NCBI GenBank assembly: GCA_031269205.1
Contig: JAISZM010000123.1
Span: 1-7,422 of the forward strand
Direction: 5' to 3'
DNA length: 7,422 nucleotides
DNA from: Eubacteriales Family XIII. Incertae Sedis bacterium
GTDB taxonomy: Bacteria; Bacillota; Clostridia; Peptostreptococcales; Anaerovoracaceae
The stretch's first letter is position 1. Every line of letters starts with the position of its first letter. Below the pieces are notes generated by a model. The model did no database searches. It was not told the DNA's origin and saw only the letters and a program-made list of their open reading frames with translations. This document shows, piece by piece, positions 1 to 6,006 of the stretch. The position numbers and the translations under genes were made by a program.

Positions 1-1301
1 GTAACGCCCTGCTTGCCCGCGATTGCCGCGGCTGTGCCGGCCGCCTGGCCTGTACACAGTGCAGGCGTGCAGTAGCGCAGCGCGGACCAACTGATCAAAT
101 CGCAGTCCACCGAGCCTCCCGCGGCCATCAGATTCGGGATGTCCTTCGATACCATGCAGCTATACGGGATATCAAACGGCGTATTCTCGTATTTGAAGTG
201 GTGGCTGCCCGTCGGGAAGAACACGTCCACCTGCATATTGCAGCAGGCGACAGCGTCGTCGAACACCTTTGTTTCGTACAGGTCGTCCACACCGACCGAA
301 CGGTCAGCCACGATCCTGTGCGAATCCCTCATCAGCAGGCGCGACGGCGTCTGTTCCAGCCTCGCGTTTTCAAAACCGGGGACGCTCTCCTTGAACATGT
401 TGAAGGTTTCCCAGGCCTGGCGTCTCATATCGATTTCGCCGGCCGTCATGCTCTCCACCATCCACGGATGCTCGCCCTTTGGCAGCGGGTAGTACGGATG
501 CAGTATCCAGCAGCGCCCGTTTGCGTATTCGTTCATGAGGCAACTGCCGCGCGCGGCCTTGAGTTTCCCTTCTTTCTTGTAGCGCGCAAACGTCTTTTTG
601 CCCTTGACCCAGGAATCCCACTCTTCTTCATTCTGCTCGGCAAATTCACGGAACTTCTGAAAATCCATATTTGCTACAAACATGCCGTAGCCAAGGCCCA
701 TGTGCATTCCTTTGAACGGGCCGTACCTGTCGTCGGCATATCCTTCTTCCCCTGTGACCCTCGCGCCGGATTTCCATGCGACGTGGCCAACGCTCGTGCA
801 GTCTATGACGGTCTTCCCCAGGACGGCGCGTCTGCCTTCGTGCGTCTCCACTATCACGCCTCTGATAAGCCCGTTCTCGACGATGGCGTCAGTTACAAAC
901 ACGTGGTAGAACAGTCTTACGCCTGACTCGTACATCTTCTGCTCGAGCATATACTTGTAGTATTCACCGTCAAAATAGAAGCATCCGGAATCCCTGCTTC
1001 CCCAGTGATCGCGTATGATGCCCGGAGGGGAGTCAAAAATGGCGTCGCCGTCTTTGAGTCCGTTGATAAGCTCCTGCACGATGCCGCCCTGTACACGGTC
1101 GTCCACAAAAGAGAACGTATCGTTGAAGGCAAGCGTCTGGTTGCCTCCAAGGCATCCGTAATTCTCCAACAGCACCGTGTCCGCCCCGTTGCGGGCGGCG
1201 GCAAGCGCAGCCCCAATGCCACCGGGACCCCCGCCGACGACGACTACATCCGCTTCATAGAGAAGAGGGATTTCCCTCGATGCTTCTGATATGGTTTTCA
1301 T
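1..1301 (-). CDS. FAD-dependent oxidoreductase, copy 2 of a tandem pair (C-terminus cut by window edge)
   Basis: This is the last visible gene of the operon. It is open for 433 codons from the ATG at 1299-1301 to the left edge, so the C-terminal part (about 45 residues by comparison with its neighbour) is missing. A Shine-Dalgarno AAAGGAG lies just upstream at about 1307-1313. The N-terminus carries a Rossmann FAD-binding motif, VVVVGGGPGGIGAA (about residues 19-32), an acidic residue ending the second strand (E46), and LGGNQT (51-56). Further on are VIDCTS (165-170), RLLMRDSHRIV (321-331), AAGG (393-396) and GQAAGTAAA (418-426), the usual landmarks of the FAD_oxidored family (Pfam PF12831). 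There is no signal peptide or membrane segment, so it is expected in the cytoplasm. Its substrate is unknown. It matches the upstream gene at 41 of the first 60 residues and shares the start MKTI(S/A)EASR, so the two arose by tandem duplication. The family call is firm; the reaction is not known. Confidence 0.9.
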   Translation of the reverse strand, partial: MKTISEASREIPLLYEADVVVVGGGPGGIGAALAAARNGADTVLLENYGCLGGNQTLAFNDTFSFVDDRVQGGIVQELINGLKDGDAIFDSPPGIIRDHWGSRDSGCFYFDGEYYKYMLEQKMYESGVRLFYHVFVTDAIVENGLIRGVIVETHEGRRAVLGKTVIDCTSVGHVAWKSGARVTGEEGYADDRYGPFKGMHMGLGYGMFVANMDFQKFREFAEQNEEEWDSWVKGKKTFARYKKEGKLKAARGSCLMNEYANGRCWILHPYYPLPKGEHPWMVESMTAGEIDMRRQAWETFNMFKESVPGFENARLEQTPSRLLMRDSHRIVADRSVGVDDLYETKVFDDAVACCNMQVDVFFPTGSHHFKYENTPFDIPYSCMVSKDIPNLMAAGGSVDCDLISWSALRYCTPALCTGQAAGTAAAIAGKQGV

Positions 1302-1349
1302 TGTTTGCTCCTTTCTGCTTTGTTTTTTCCAGGGATCACAGCCGCCGTC

Positions 1350-2789
1350 CTACATGCCAAAACCGCCGCCCCAACTTTTCGTTCTCTTACGGTACATTTC
1401 GACAAGCGCCGGATCCAGATTCTTGTTCGTCGTCACAAAGCCCTGACTTGCGAGCTTGCTCTGCAGCTTGGATACCTCTATGTTTTTAGGCGCCACCTTC
1501 TCTTTGCTCGCAAGCGCCGCCGCGGTTCCGGCAGCCTGCCCGACGCACATCGCGGGCACGCAATAGCGCAATGCCGCAAACGGAATAAACTCCATGGAGA
1601 TCGCTCCGCCTGCCGCGAGGAGGTTGTCGAAATCCTTGGAGATGATGCTGCGGTACGGCACGTCGTAGGGTGTGAGGTTGAAATCGAATTTGTGAGACCC
1701 GTTCGGATAGAAATAGTCCGGCGGCATGTTGCAGCAGGCGATCGAATCCTCGAATGTCCTCCCGCTGTAAATATCCTTTTCAGTTATCTTGTACTCGCCT
1801 ACAATCCTGTGACTGTCACGGAACATCAGCCTCGTCGGAGTCACGGAAATTTCCGTCTTTTCAAAGCCGGGTATACGTTCCCTGCACAGCTCAAAGATCG
1901 ACCACGCCTGCCTGCGCATATCGACAGTAGCCTCTGTGATCAGATCGGCCTCCCAGGGATGCCTGCCCTTGGGGATGGAATAGCCGGGACTGAGCATCCA
2001 TACCCGCCCGTCTTCATATTCCTGAAAAATCAAACTGTCGCGCAGGGAATGAAGCCTGCCTGTGGCCTTTTCCTCCTGGAAGAGCTTTCTCCCCTTGACC
2101 CAGCCATCGAACTCCTCCGGGTTTTCTTCGGCAAACTCCCGGAACTTTTTATAGTCCAGATTGCGAAGATAATATCCATAGCCGAAGCCCATATGCTGCC
2201 CCTTGAAAGGACCGAAGCGGTCGTCCGGATAACCTTCTTCGCCCTCGCATTCGGCGCCTGCCCGCCACGCCAACTCCGCGATGCCCGTGCAGTCTATCAC
2301 GCTCTTGCACAGCACGGCCTGGCGACCTTCCATCGTTTCTATGACGACGGCCTTGATCGACCCGCCCTCCACCGCTGCGTCGACCGCGTAGGAGTAATAG
2401 AGCATCTTGACGCCGGCCTCCGCCATCAATATATCGAGCAGACGCTTATAATACTCCGCATCGAAATAATAGCAGCCTTCGCGCGTACTCCAGTGTTCCT
2501 TGATGCCACCGGCGTTCGATGGGAGGATGGCCTTGCCCTCGATCAATTTGTCGATCAGTTCCTGAACGACGCCGCCCTGGATATGGTCGTCGATGAACGA
2601 GAACGAAGGGTTGAACGTCAGGGTCTGGCACCCGCCGAGAAACGAATACCTTTCTATCAGAACCGTCTTTGCCCCGGAGCGTGCTGATGATAACGCGGCG
2701 CCTATCCCTGCCGCGCCTCCTCCGATAACAACGACGTCTGTTTCACACAGCACAGGCGTTTTCCGAGAAGCTTCTGCGATTGTTTTCAT
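1350..2789 (-). CDS. FAD-dependent oxidoreductase, copy 1 of a tandem pair (FAD_oxidored family)
   Basis: A complete 479-residue cytoplasmic flavoprotein. The ATG at 2787-2789 is preceded by a near-perfect Shine-Dalgarno TAAGGAGGT (2794-2802), which fixes the start and suggests strong translation. Landmarks in order are: FAD-binding VVVIGGGAAGIGAA (19-32); E46 at the end of the second strand, to bind the ribose; LGGCQT (51-56) with Cys54; VIDCTGIAELAW (164-175), a variant of the family's D-x-TGD motif; FRDSHRIVGEYKITEKD (323-339); VPYRSIISKDFDNLLAAGG (377-395); and GQAAGTAAALA (417-427), which closes the FAD site. This order and length fit PF12831. The paralogue downstream has Asn where this one has Cys54, so the two may not do the same chemistry. 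The gene starts 46 bases after dhaL. It probably oxidises or reduces a small hydroxylated or keto compound connected with the Dha pathway, but that is inference from position; no substrate can be read from the sequence. Confidence 0.92.
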   Translation of the reverse strand: MKTIAEASRKTPVLCETDVVVIGGGAAGIGAALSSARSGAKTVLIERYSFLGGCQTLTFNPSFSFIDDHIQGGVVQELIDKLIEGKAILPSNAGGIKEHWSTREGCYYFDAEYYKRLLDILMAEAGVKMLYYSYAVDAAVEGGSIKAVVIETMEGRQAVLCKSVIDCTGIAELAWRAGAECEGEEGYPDDRFGPFKGQHMGFGYGYYLRNLDYKKFREFAEENPEEFDGWVKGRKLFQEEKATGRLHSLRDSLIFQEYEDGRVWMLSPGYSIPKGRHPWEADLITEATVDMRRQAWSIFELCRERIPGFEKTEISVTPTRLMFRDSHRIVGEYKITEKDIYSGRTFEDSIACCNMPPDYFYPNGSHKFDFNLTPYDVPYRSIISKDFDNLLAAGGAISMEFIPFAALRYCVPAMCVGQAAGTAAALASKEKVAPKNIEVSKLQSKLASQGFVTTNKNLDPALVEMYRKRTKSWGGGFGM

Positions 2790-2835
2790 GATTACCTCCT
2801 TAAAATTAACACTCTTGCTTTTCTGCTATGACAAA

Positions 2836-3456
2836 CTAGTCGGTCAATTCTTTGAATATCAACCTGACAGCCATCGCCCCGGCATCGGGAAAATTCAGAC
2901 TCCGATCGCCCACATATGACGCGCGACCTTTTGAAGCGACCATCCGCTTAGTCTCTTCCGCGCCTTCGGAAGCCGCCCTTGCGGCGGAAATAAACGCCTC
3001 CCTGACGGACAGGTTTTCATCCGCGGCCGTGCGCAACGCCGCCGCCGCCGGGATCAGCGCGTCAAGCAGCGTTTTGTCGCCGAGCCGCGCCCCGCCGCGC
3101 TTTTGAATCGCCGAGACCGCGTCCTCAAACATCCGCGTGATATCCGTGAGCGCCAATTCCTTCTGGCCTTTGACGGATGATGCGGCGGCGGCGAAAGCGG
3201 ATCCCCAGATGGGGCCGGACGCGCCGCCGCAAAACTCAGAAATAATCATCGAGCATCCGCGGAGGAACTTGAATACCGAGCCGCTATCGAGACTGTCGAG
3301 TTCCGCCTTGACCTCCCGGAACCCTTTTGCGAGGGACATACCGAAGTCGCCGTCGCCCGCCACTGAATCCAGCTCACAGAAATATGTTTCGTTCTCTATG
3401 ATGATGTCGCACATACGCGCAACCTTTTCTTTGATATCTGTTACCGTTACACCCAT
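2836..3456 (-). CDS. dhaL: Dihydroxyacetone kinase subunit DhaL (ADP-binding domain)
   Basis: A complete 206-residue protein of normal DhaL length. DhaL is the nucleotide-binding subunit that passes phosphate to dihydroxyacetone held covalently by DhaK. The metal- and nucleotide-binding aspartates are present: D30, D35 and D37 in LDSVAGDGDFG (29-39). They are followed by GGASGP (77-82), RLGDKTLLDAL (124-134) and the C-terminal GRASYVGDRS (177-186), in the same order and nearly the same numbering as known DhaL proteins. The usual His after D37 (GDGDHG) is Phe38 here. GAGGTG at 3462-3467 lies five bases before the ATG. The gene follows dhaK after 58 bases, as in standard dhaKL operons. In PTS-linked systems DhaL keeps a bound ADP that is re-phosphorylated by DhaM; no dhaM is seen here, so the phosphoryl donor is unresolved. 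The substrate could be a related ketose such as erythrulose. Confidence 0.93.
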   Translation of the reverse strand: MGVTVTDIKEKVARMCDIIIENETYFCELDSVAGDGDFGMSLAKGFREVKAELDSLDSGSVFKFLRGCSMIISEFCGGASGPIWGSAFAAAASSVKGQKELALTDITRMFEDAVSAIQKRGGARLGDKTLLDALIPAAAALRTAADENLSVREAFISAARAASEGAEETKRMVASKGRASYVGDRSLNFPDAGAMAVRLIFKELTD

Positions 3457-3514
3457 GAATACACCTCACTCTGCCATAAATACATCATTCATTCCGCTGC
3501 ACCTATGCGCCGCG

Positions 3515-4504
3515 TCAGACCGTCATGGCTGGCGCGCCGGACGAGGCGTCCAGCAGTTCTCTGGTTTCCGCATCCAGTTTCAGGAGCGTTACGGAGAAGC
3601 CCGCCATGTCGAGGGACGTCATGTAGTTGCCGACGAAAGCCTTGTGTACGCCTATGCCCTTTGCCGACAGAATTTCATGCACATCGCGGTACTGGATAGA
3701 GAGTTCCATCAAGGGAGTACCGCCGAGTCCGTTGACCATCACAGCGCAGACATCGCTTTCGGACAGATTCATCTCCGCCAGCAGCATACCCACCATATCC
3801 TCAGCAAGCTCCTTTGAGTCGCGCAACTTCCTCCGCTCGATCCCCGGCTCACCGTGGATACCGACGCCGAACTCGATCTCATCTTCGCCGAGTGAAAATG
3901 TCGGCGTGCCTTTTGCGGGTACCGTGCAGGAGGTGAGCGCCAGGCCGATCGACTTCACGTTCGCGACGACTTTTTCAGCTATCCTCTTCACCTCCGACAG
4001 GTCCGCGCCCGCTTCAGCCGCCGCGCCCGCTATTTTGTGTACGAACAGCGTTCCGGCGACTCCGCGCCGGCCTATCGTATAGAGGCTGTCTTCCACCGCG
4101 ATATCGTCGTTGACATACACCTTTTCTATCTCTATATCGTCGTCTTCGGCCAACTCCGCCGCCGAATCAAAATTCATGCAATCGCCCGAGTAATTCTTGA
4201 TGATGAGCAGCGTCCCTTTTTCGGTCCTTGTCTGTAAAATCGCATTATATATCTGCATGGTCGACGGCGAGGCGAACACATCCCCGGCGACCGCCGCCGT
4301 GAGCGCGCCCTTTCCGACAAATCCGGCGTGCGACGGCTCATGCCCGCTGCCGCCTCCTGAAACCAGCGCCACCCTGTCCTGCCGAATATCTCTTCGTTTG
4401 ATGATCTTGTAGCGCGCATCAAGCTCCACATCCGGATTTGCCGCGGCAATGCCTCTTACCATATCCATCGCCGCATCTTCAACACGATTGAGAATTTTTT
4501 TCAT
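3515..4504 (-). CDS. dhaK: Dihydroxyacetone kinase subunit DhaK (substrate-binding)
   Basis: A complete 329-residue protein of standard DhaK length. DhaK binds dihydroxyacetone through a hemiaminal bond to a histidine and presents it to DhaL for phosphorylation to dihydroxyacetone phosphate. Visible signatures are SGGGSGHEPSHAGFVG (49-64), KNYSGDCMNF (103-112) with the catalytic-type Asp108, NDDIAVEDS (132-140), the run GRRGVAGTLFVHKIAGAAAE (145-164), and GIHGEPGIERR (215-225), where His217 is the expected substrate-linking histidine. VNGLGGTPLMEL (257-268) completes the fold. The ATG at 4502-4504 has GGAG at 4512-4515, seven bases upstream. It sits between the glycerol dehydrogenase gene (54-base gap) and dhaL, the expected order for a glycerol to dihydroxyacetone to DHAP route. 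All key residues are intact, so it should be active. Paralogues of this family also phosphorylate other small ketoses, so the exact substrate is inferred from the neighbouring gldA. Confidence 0.95.
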   Translation of the reverse strand: MKKILNRVEDAAMDMVRGIAAANPDVELDARYKIIKRRDIRQDRVALVSGGGSGHEPSHAGFVGKGALTAAVAGDVFASPSTMQIYNAILQTRTEKGTLLIIKNYSGDCMNFDSAAELAEDDDIEIEKVYVNDDIAVEDSLYTIGRRGVAGTLFVHKIAGAAAEAGADLSEVKRIAEKVVANVKSIGLALTSCTVPAKGTPTFSLGEDEIEFGVGIHGEPGIERRKLRDSKELAEDMVGMLLAEMNLSESDVCAVMVNGLGGTPLMELSIQYRDVHEILSAKGIGVHKAFVGNYMTSLDMAGFSVTLLKLDAETRELLDASSGAPAMTV

Positions 4505-4531
4505 AGCTGCTCTCCGTCTACTCTCGCAAGC

Positions 4532-4551
4532 TCTGGCGCATACGCGCCTGA
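4532..4551 (-). other. Small hairpin in the gldA-dhaK gap
   Basis: GGCGC (4535-4539) and GCGCC (4544-4548) form a five-pair stem with a four-base loop. TC and GA outside a T-T mismatch could lengthen it. No T-run follows in the transcribed direction, so it more likely affects mRNA processing or stability between the two genes than termination. Confidence 0.3.
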
Positions 4552-4558
4552 TCCCGCG

Positions 4559-5707
4559 CTACGCTACGTCCGACCGACATATCGACTCTTTATAGGCTAC
4601 GCCTATGGCATCCGCTGTCTTGATACACGCTACGACATCCTCCACGGTAACAGGGAAAGGCATCGAGTAGATCGACTCTTCAGGAATGCAGGCTTTTTCC
4701 GCCACTTGAACGAGTTCCTCTTCCGTAATGCTGTCCACACCGATATCCGCCAGACAGACCGGCAGGCCGAGCTTCACGCAGAAGGAGAGTACCTCTTCGA
4801 CTTCATCGGTCGGCGCGTTTTCAAGAACAAGCTGCACGAGCGTACCGAAGGCCACCTTCTCCCCGTGATAATATTCATGAGTCCCTTCCAGAATCGTCAA
4901 CCCGTCGTGGATGGCGTGCGCTCCCGCAAGTCCGCCGCTCTCGAAACCGAGGCCGGAAAGCAGGATGTTAGCCTCCACGATATTCTCAAACGCCTGCGTC
5001 ACGACGCCCGCGTCGCAGGCCTCTTTCGCCTTCACCCCGTCGCGCATGAGAGTCTGATAGCACAGCTCAGCGAGCGCGAGAGCCGTCATCGTGGACTTTG
5101 CGGGATCCGCCTTGCCTTCACGGTATCCCGCCGGAAGGCCGGCGTTCACATTCGCGAAAGCGGCGTGCGTCGCGCGCGCCTCAAAATATGTCGAAAGAGC
5201 GTCGCCCATGCCCGACACGAGGAAACGCGTCGGCGCGGCCGCGACGACTTTCGTGTCGACCATCACGACGCTCGGACTCTGCTTGAAGTAAGCGTAATCA
5301 TCAAATGCGCCATCCGGCGTATAGAGCACCGCGGAGTGACTCGTAGGAGCGTCCGTGGCCGCTATGGTAGGCACGATGATGAGCGATTCCCCCTTCGCGA
5401 CGCATTTCGCTGTATCTATGGCCTTGCCGCCGCCCAAACCGATGATGCAGTCGCAATTCCTCTCCTCTGAAAGTTTCTGTAGGCGCGCTATTTCCTCCCG
5501 TGAGCATTCGCCGCCGAAAGCGCTCGACACGAACGTGACGCCAAACTTTGCCGCCGTCGCTTTGAGCTGCGCCCCGACGCGCGCCACATCGTCCGCATGG
5601 GCGATAAGCAGGGCCGACTTGCCAAAGGTTGTGACAAAATACCCGAGATTGTATAGTTCATCCTCGCCTTGAACGTATTTCGTAGGGCATATAAAAGCTT
5701 TCCTCAT
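4559..5707 (-). CDS. gldA: Glycerol dehydrogenase (NAD+-dependent, iron-type alcohol dehydrogenase fold)
   Basis: A 382-residue cytoplasmic enzyme predicted to oxidise glycerol to dihydroxyacetone with NAD+, feeding the DhaKL kinase encoded just downstream. The dinucleotide-binding motif is GLGGGKAIDTAK (90-101), followed by PTIAATDAPTSHSAV (113-127). The metal ligands fit D169 in SGMGDALSTYFEAR (165-178), H264 in FESGGLAGAHAIHDGLT (255-271) and H281 in YYHGEKVAFGTL (279-290). These, with VLENAP (294-299) and the late MPFPVT (349-354), are characteristic of GldA. It is about 15 residues longer than the E. coli enzyme as I recall it, mostly from an insertion around 185-203. The ATG at 5705-5707 is preceded by AGGAGG at 5715-5720. 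It is the first gene of the operon and lies divergent from a PocR-AraC regulator. GldA enzymes also act on 1,2-propanediol, hydroxyacetone and similar diols, so glycerol is the likeliest but not the only possible substrate. Confidence 0.94.
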   Translation of the reverse strand: MRKAFICPTKYVQGEDELYNLGYFVTTFGKSALLIAHADDVARVGAQLKATAAKFGVTFVSSAFGGECSREEIARLQKLSEERNCDCIIGLGGGKAIDTAKCVAKGESLIIVPTIAATDAPTSHSAVLYTPDGAFDDYAYFKQSPSVVMVDTKVVAAAPTRFLVSGMGDALSTYFEARATHAAFANVNAGLPAGYREGKADPAKSTMTALALAELCYQTLMRDGVKAKEACDAGVVTQAFENIVEANILLSGLGFESGGLAGAHAIHDGLTILEGTHEYYHGEKVAFGTLVQLVLENAPTDEVEEVLSFCVKLGLPVCLADIGVDSITEEELVQVAEKACIPEESIYSMPFPVTVEDVVACIKTADAIGVAYKESICRSDVA

Positions 5708-5725
5708 AGTCTCTCCTCCTCGCTT

Positions 5726-5768
5726 GCCGTCATGACGCCGGCTCGACGCGAAAATCCCTCACGTTCGC
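5726..5768 (-). other. Hairpin-prone GC-rich leader upstream of gldA
   Basis: The segment holds two small inverted repeats. One is the perfect palindrome CGTCATGACG (5728-5737), which extends to GCCG/CGGC at 5726-5729 and 5739-5742 if one base is bulged. The other is GCGAA (5748-5752) paired with TTCGC (5764-5768). In the mRNA these lie a few bases upstream of the gldA ribosome site. There is no T-run, so it is not a terminator; a role in mRNA stability or translation is possible but unproven. Confidence 0.3.
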
Positions 5769-5814
5769 TGTTCACTCACTACGTCCCGCTCCCGGTTCGC
5801 ACCAAGATAGGCAT

Positions 5815-5820
5815 AGTATA
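5815..5820 (-). promoter_or_regulatory. Candidate -10 element for the gldA operon
   Basis: Read on the minus strand this is TATACT, close to TATAAT. There is no good -35 at the normal distance (about 5838-5843), which fits a promoter that depends on an activator such as the divergent AraC-type protein. It would give a leader of about 100 bases before gldA. The support is weak. Confidence 0.25.
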
Positions 5821-5827
5821 TGACAGA

Positions 5828-5873
5828 TATTTTCAAAACACATCGCACAGAATTATCGTGAAATCTGAAAATA
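5828..5873. repeat. 8-base inverted repeat between the divergent promoters (candidate operator)
   Basis: TATTTTCA at 5828-5835 is matched by its reverse complement TGAAAATA at 5866-5873, with centres 38 bases apart. The right arm is also the second half of a short direct repeat, TGAAAT (5859-5864) then TGAAAA (5866-5871). The arms lie just upstream of the candidate operon -10 and directly next to the candidate -35 of the regulator gene, where an activator or autorepressor would bind. A short repeat in AT-rich DNA can occur by chance. Confidence 0.35.
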
Positions 5874-5876
5874 GAG

Positions 5877-5906
5877 TTGTAATTTCTTGCCGTCACATGC
5901 TAAAAT
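5877..5906 (+). promoter_or_regulatory. Candidate promoter of the PocR-AraC regulator gene
   Basis: TTGTAA (5877-5882) resembles a sigma-70 -35 (4 of 6) and TAAAAT (5901-5906) resembles a -10 (5 of 6), with an 18-base spacer. This would give a leader of about 95 bases before the TTG start. It was found by eye in AT-rich DNA, so a chance match is possible. Confidence 0.4.
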
Positions 5907-5992
5907 GTACGATAGATTATCACTTTTTTATCCGGAGTCAGGGGAAAGACGATCTCCTCACTTTGAAGATGCTTACGGGAATATGACATACT

Positions 5993-6000
5993 AAGGAAGG
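5993..6000 (+). promoter_or_regulatory. Ribosome binding site that fixes a TTG start
   Basis: AAGGAAGG ends six bases before the TTG at 6007. An in-frame TAA at 5992-5994 rules out any earlier start. The next in-frame initiator is another TTG at 6028 with no such site in front of it, so 6007 is the best start for the regulator. Confidence 0.7.
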
Positions 6001-6006
6001 CAGACA

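Larger units (their letters stand above)
1..5707 (-). other. Predicted operon gldA-dhaK-dhaL-FAD oxidoreductase-FAD oxidoreductase
   Basis: Five genes in the same direction are separated by 54, 58, 46 and 48 bases. Each has its own good ribosome site and no gap contains a hairpin followed by a T-run in the transcribed direction. This supports a single transcript starting in the 5708-6006 gap. The operon continues beyond the left edge, where a phosphoryl donor or transporter gene could lie. Confidence 0.75.
5708..6006. promoter_or_regulatory. Divergent regulatory region between gldA operon and PocR-AraC regulator gene
   Basis: A gap of 299 bases with no convincing gene. The side next to gldA (about 5720-5805) is GC-rich and rich in short hairpins; the middle (about 5806-5935) is AT-rich and holds the candidate promoters and an inverted repeat; the last 70 bases lead into the regulator's ribosome site. 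A divergent regulator and target operon sharing one control region is the classic arrangement for AraC-type activators, which usually bind here and often also control their own gene. Confidence 0.7.

Noticed and set aside
1302..1349. Possible terminator between the two FAD oxidoreductase genes, because of a T-run at about 1322-1328.
   Set aside because: The T-run is on the plus strand, so it is an A-run in the minus-strand transcript, and no stem precedes it.
1305..2687. Long open frame on the plus strand opposite the complete FAD oxidoreductase, and a similar one at 198-926 opposite the second copy.
   Set aside because: Both are antisense shadows of paralogous GC-rich genes whose minus-strand products carry clear FAD motifs and good ribosome sites. 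The plus-strand translations show no recognisable family.
2805..2834. Minus-strand promoter-like pair TTGTCA (2829-2834) and GTTAAT (2805-2810), spaced 18, ahead of the first FAD oxidoreductase gene.
   Set aside because: Transcription would start at about 2798, inside the Shine-Dalgarno of that gene, giving an untranslatable 5' end. It is more likely a chance match within the operon.
4535..4548. Hairpin between gldA and dhaK as a transcription terminator.
   Set aside because: The stem is five pairs with no following T-run, and the downstream genes clearly belong to the same pathway.
5669..5986. Plus-strand open frame of about 105 codons across the divergent gap.
   Set aside because: It starts inside gldA, has no convincing ribosome site, and overlaps the promoter region; its translation is low-complexity and resembles no family I know.
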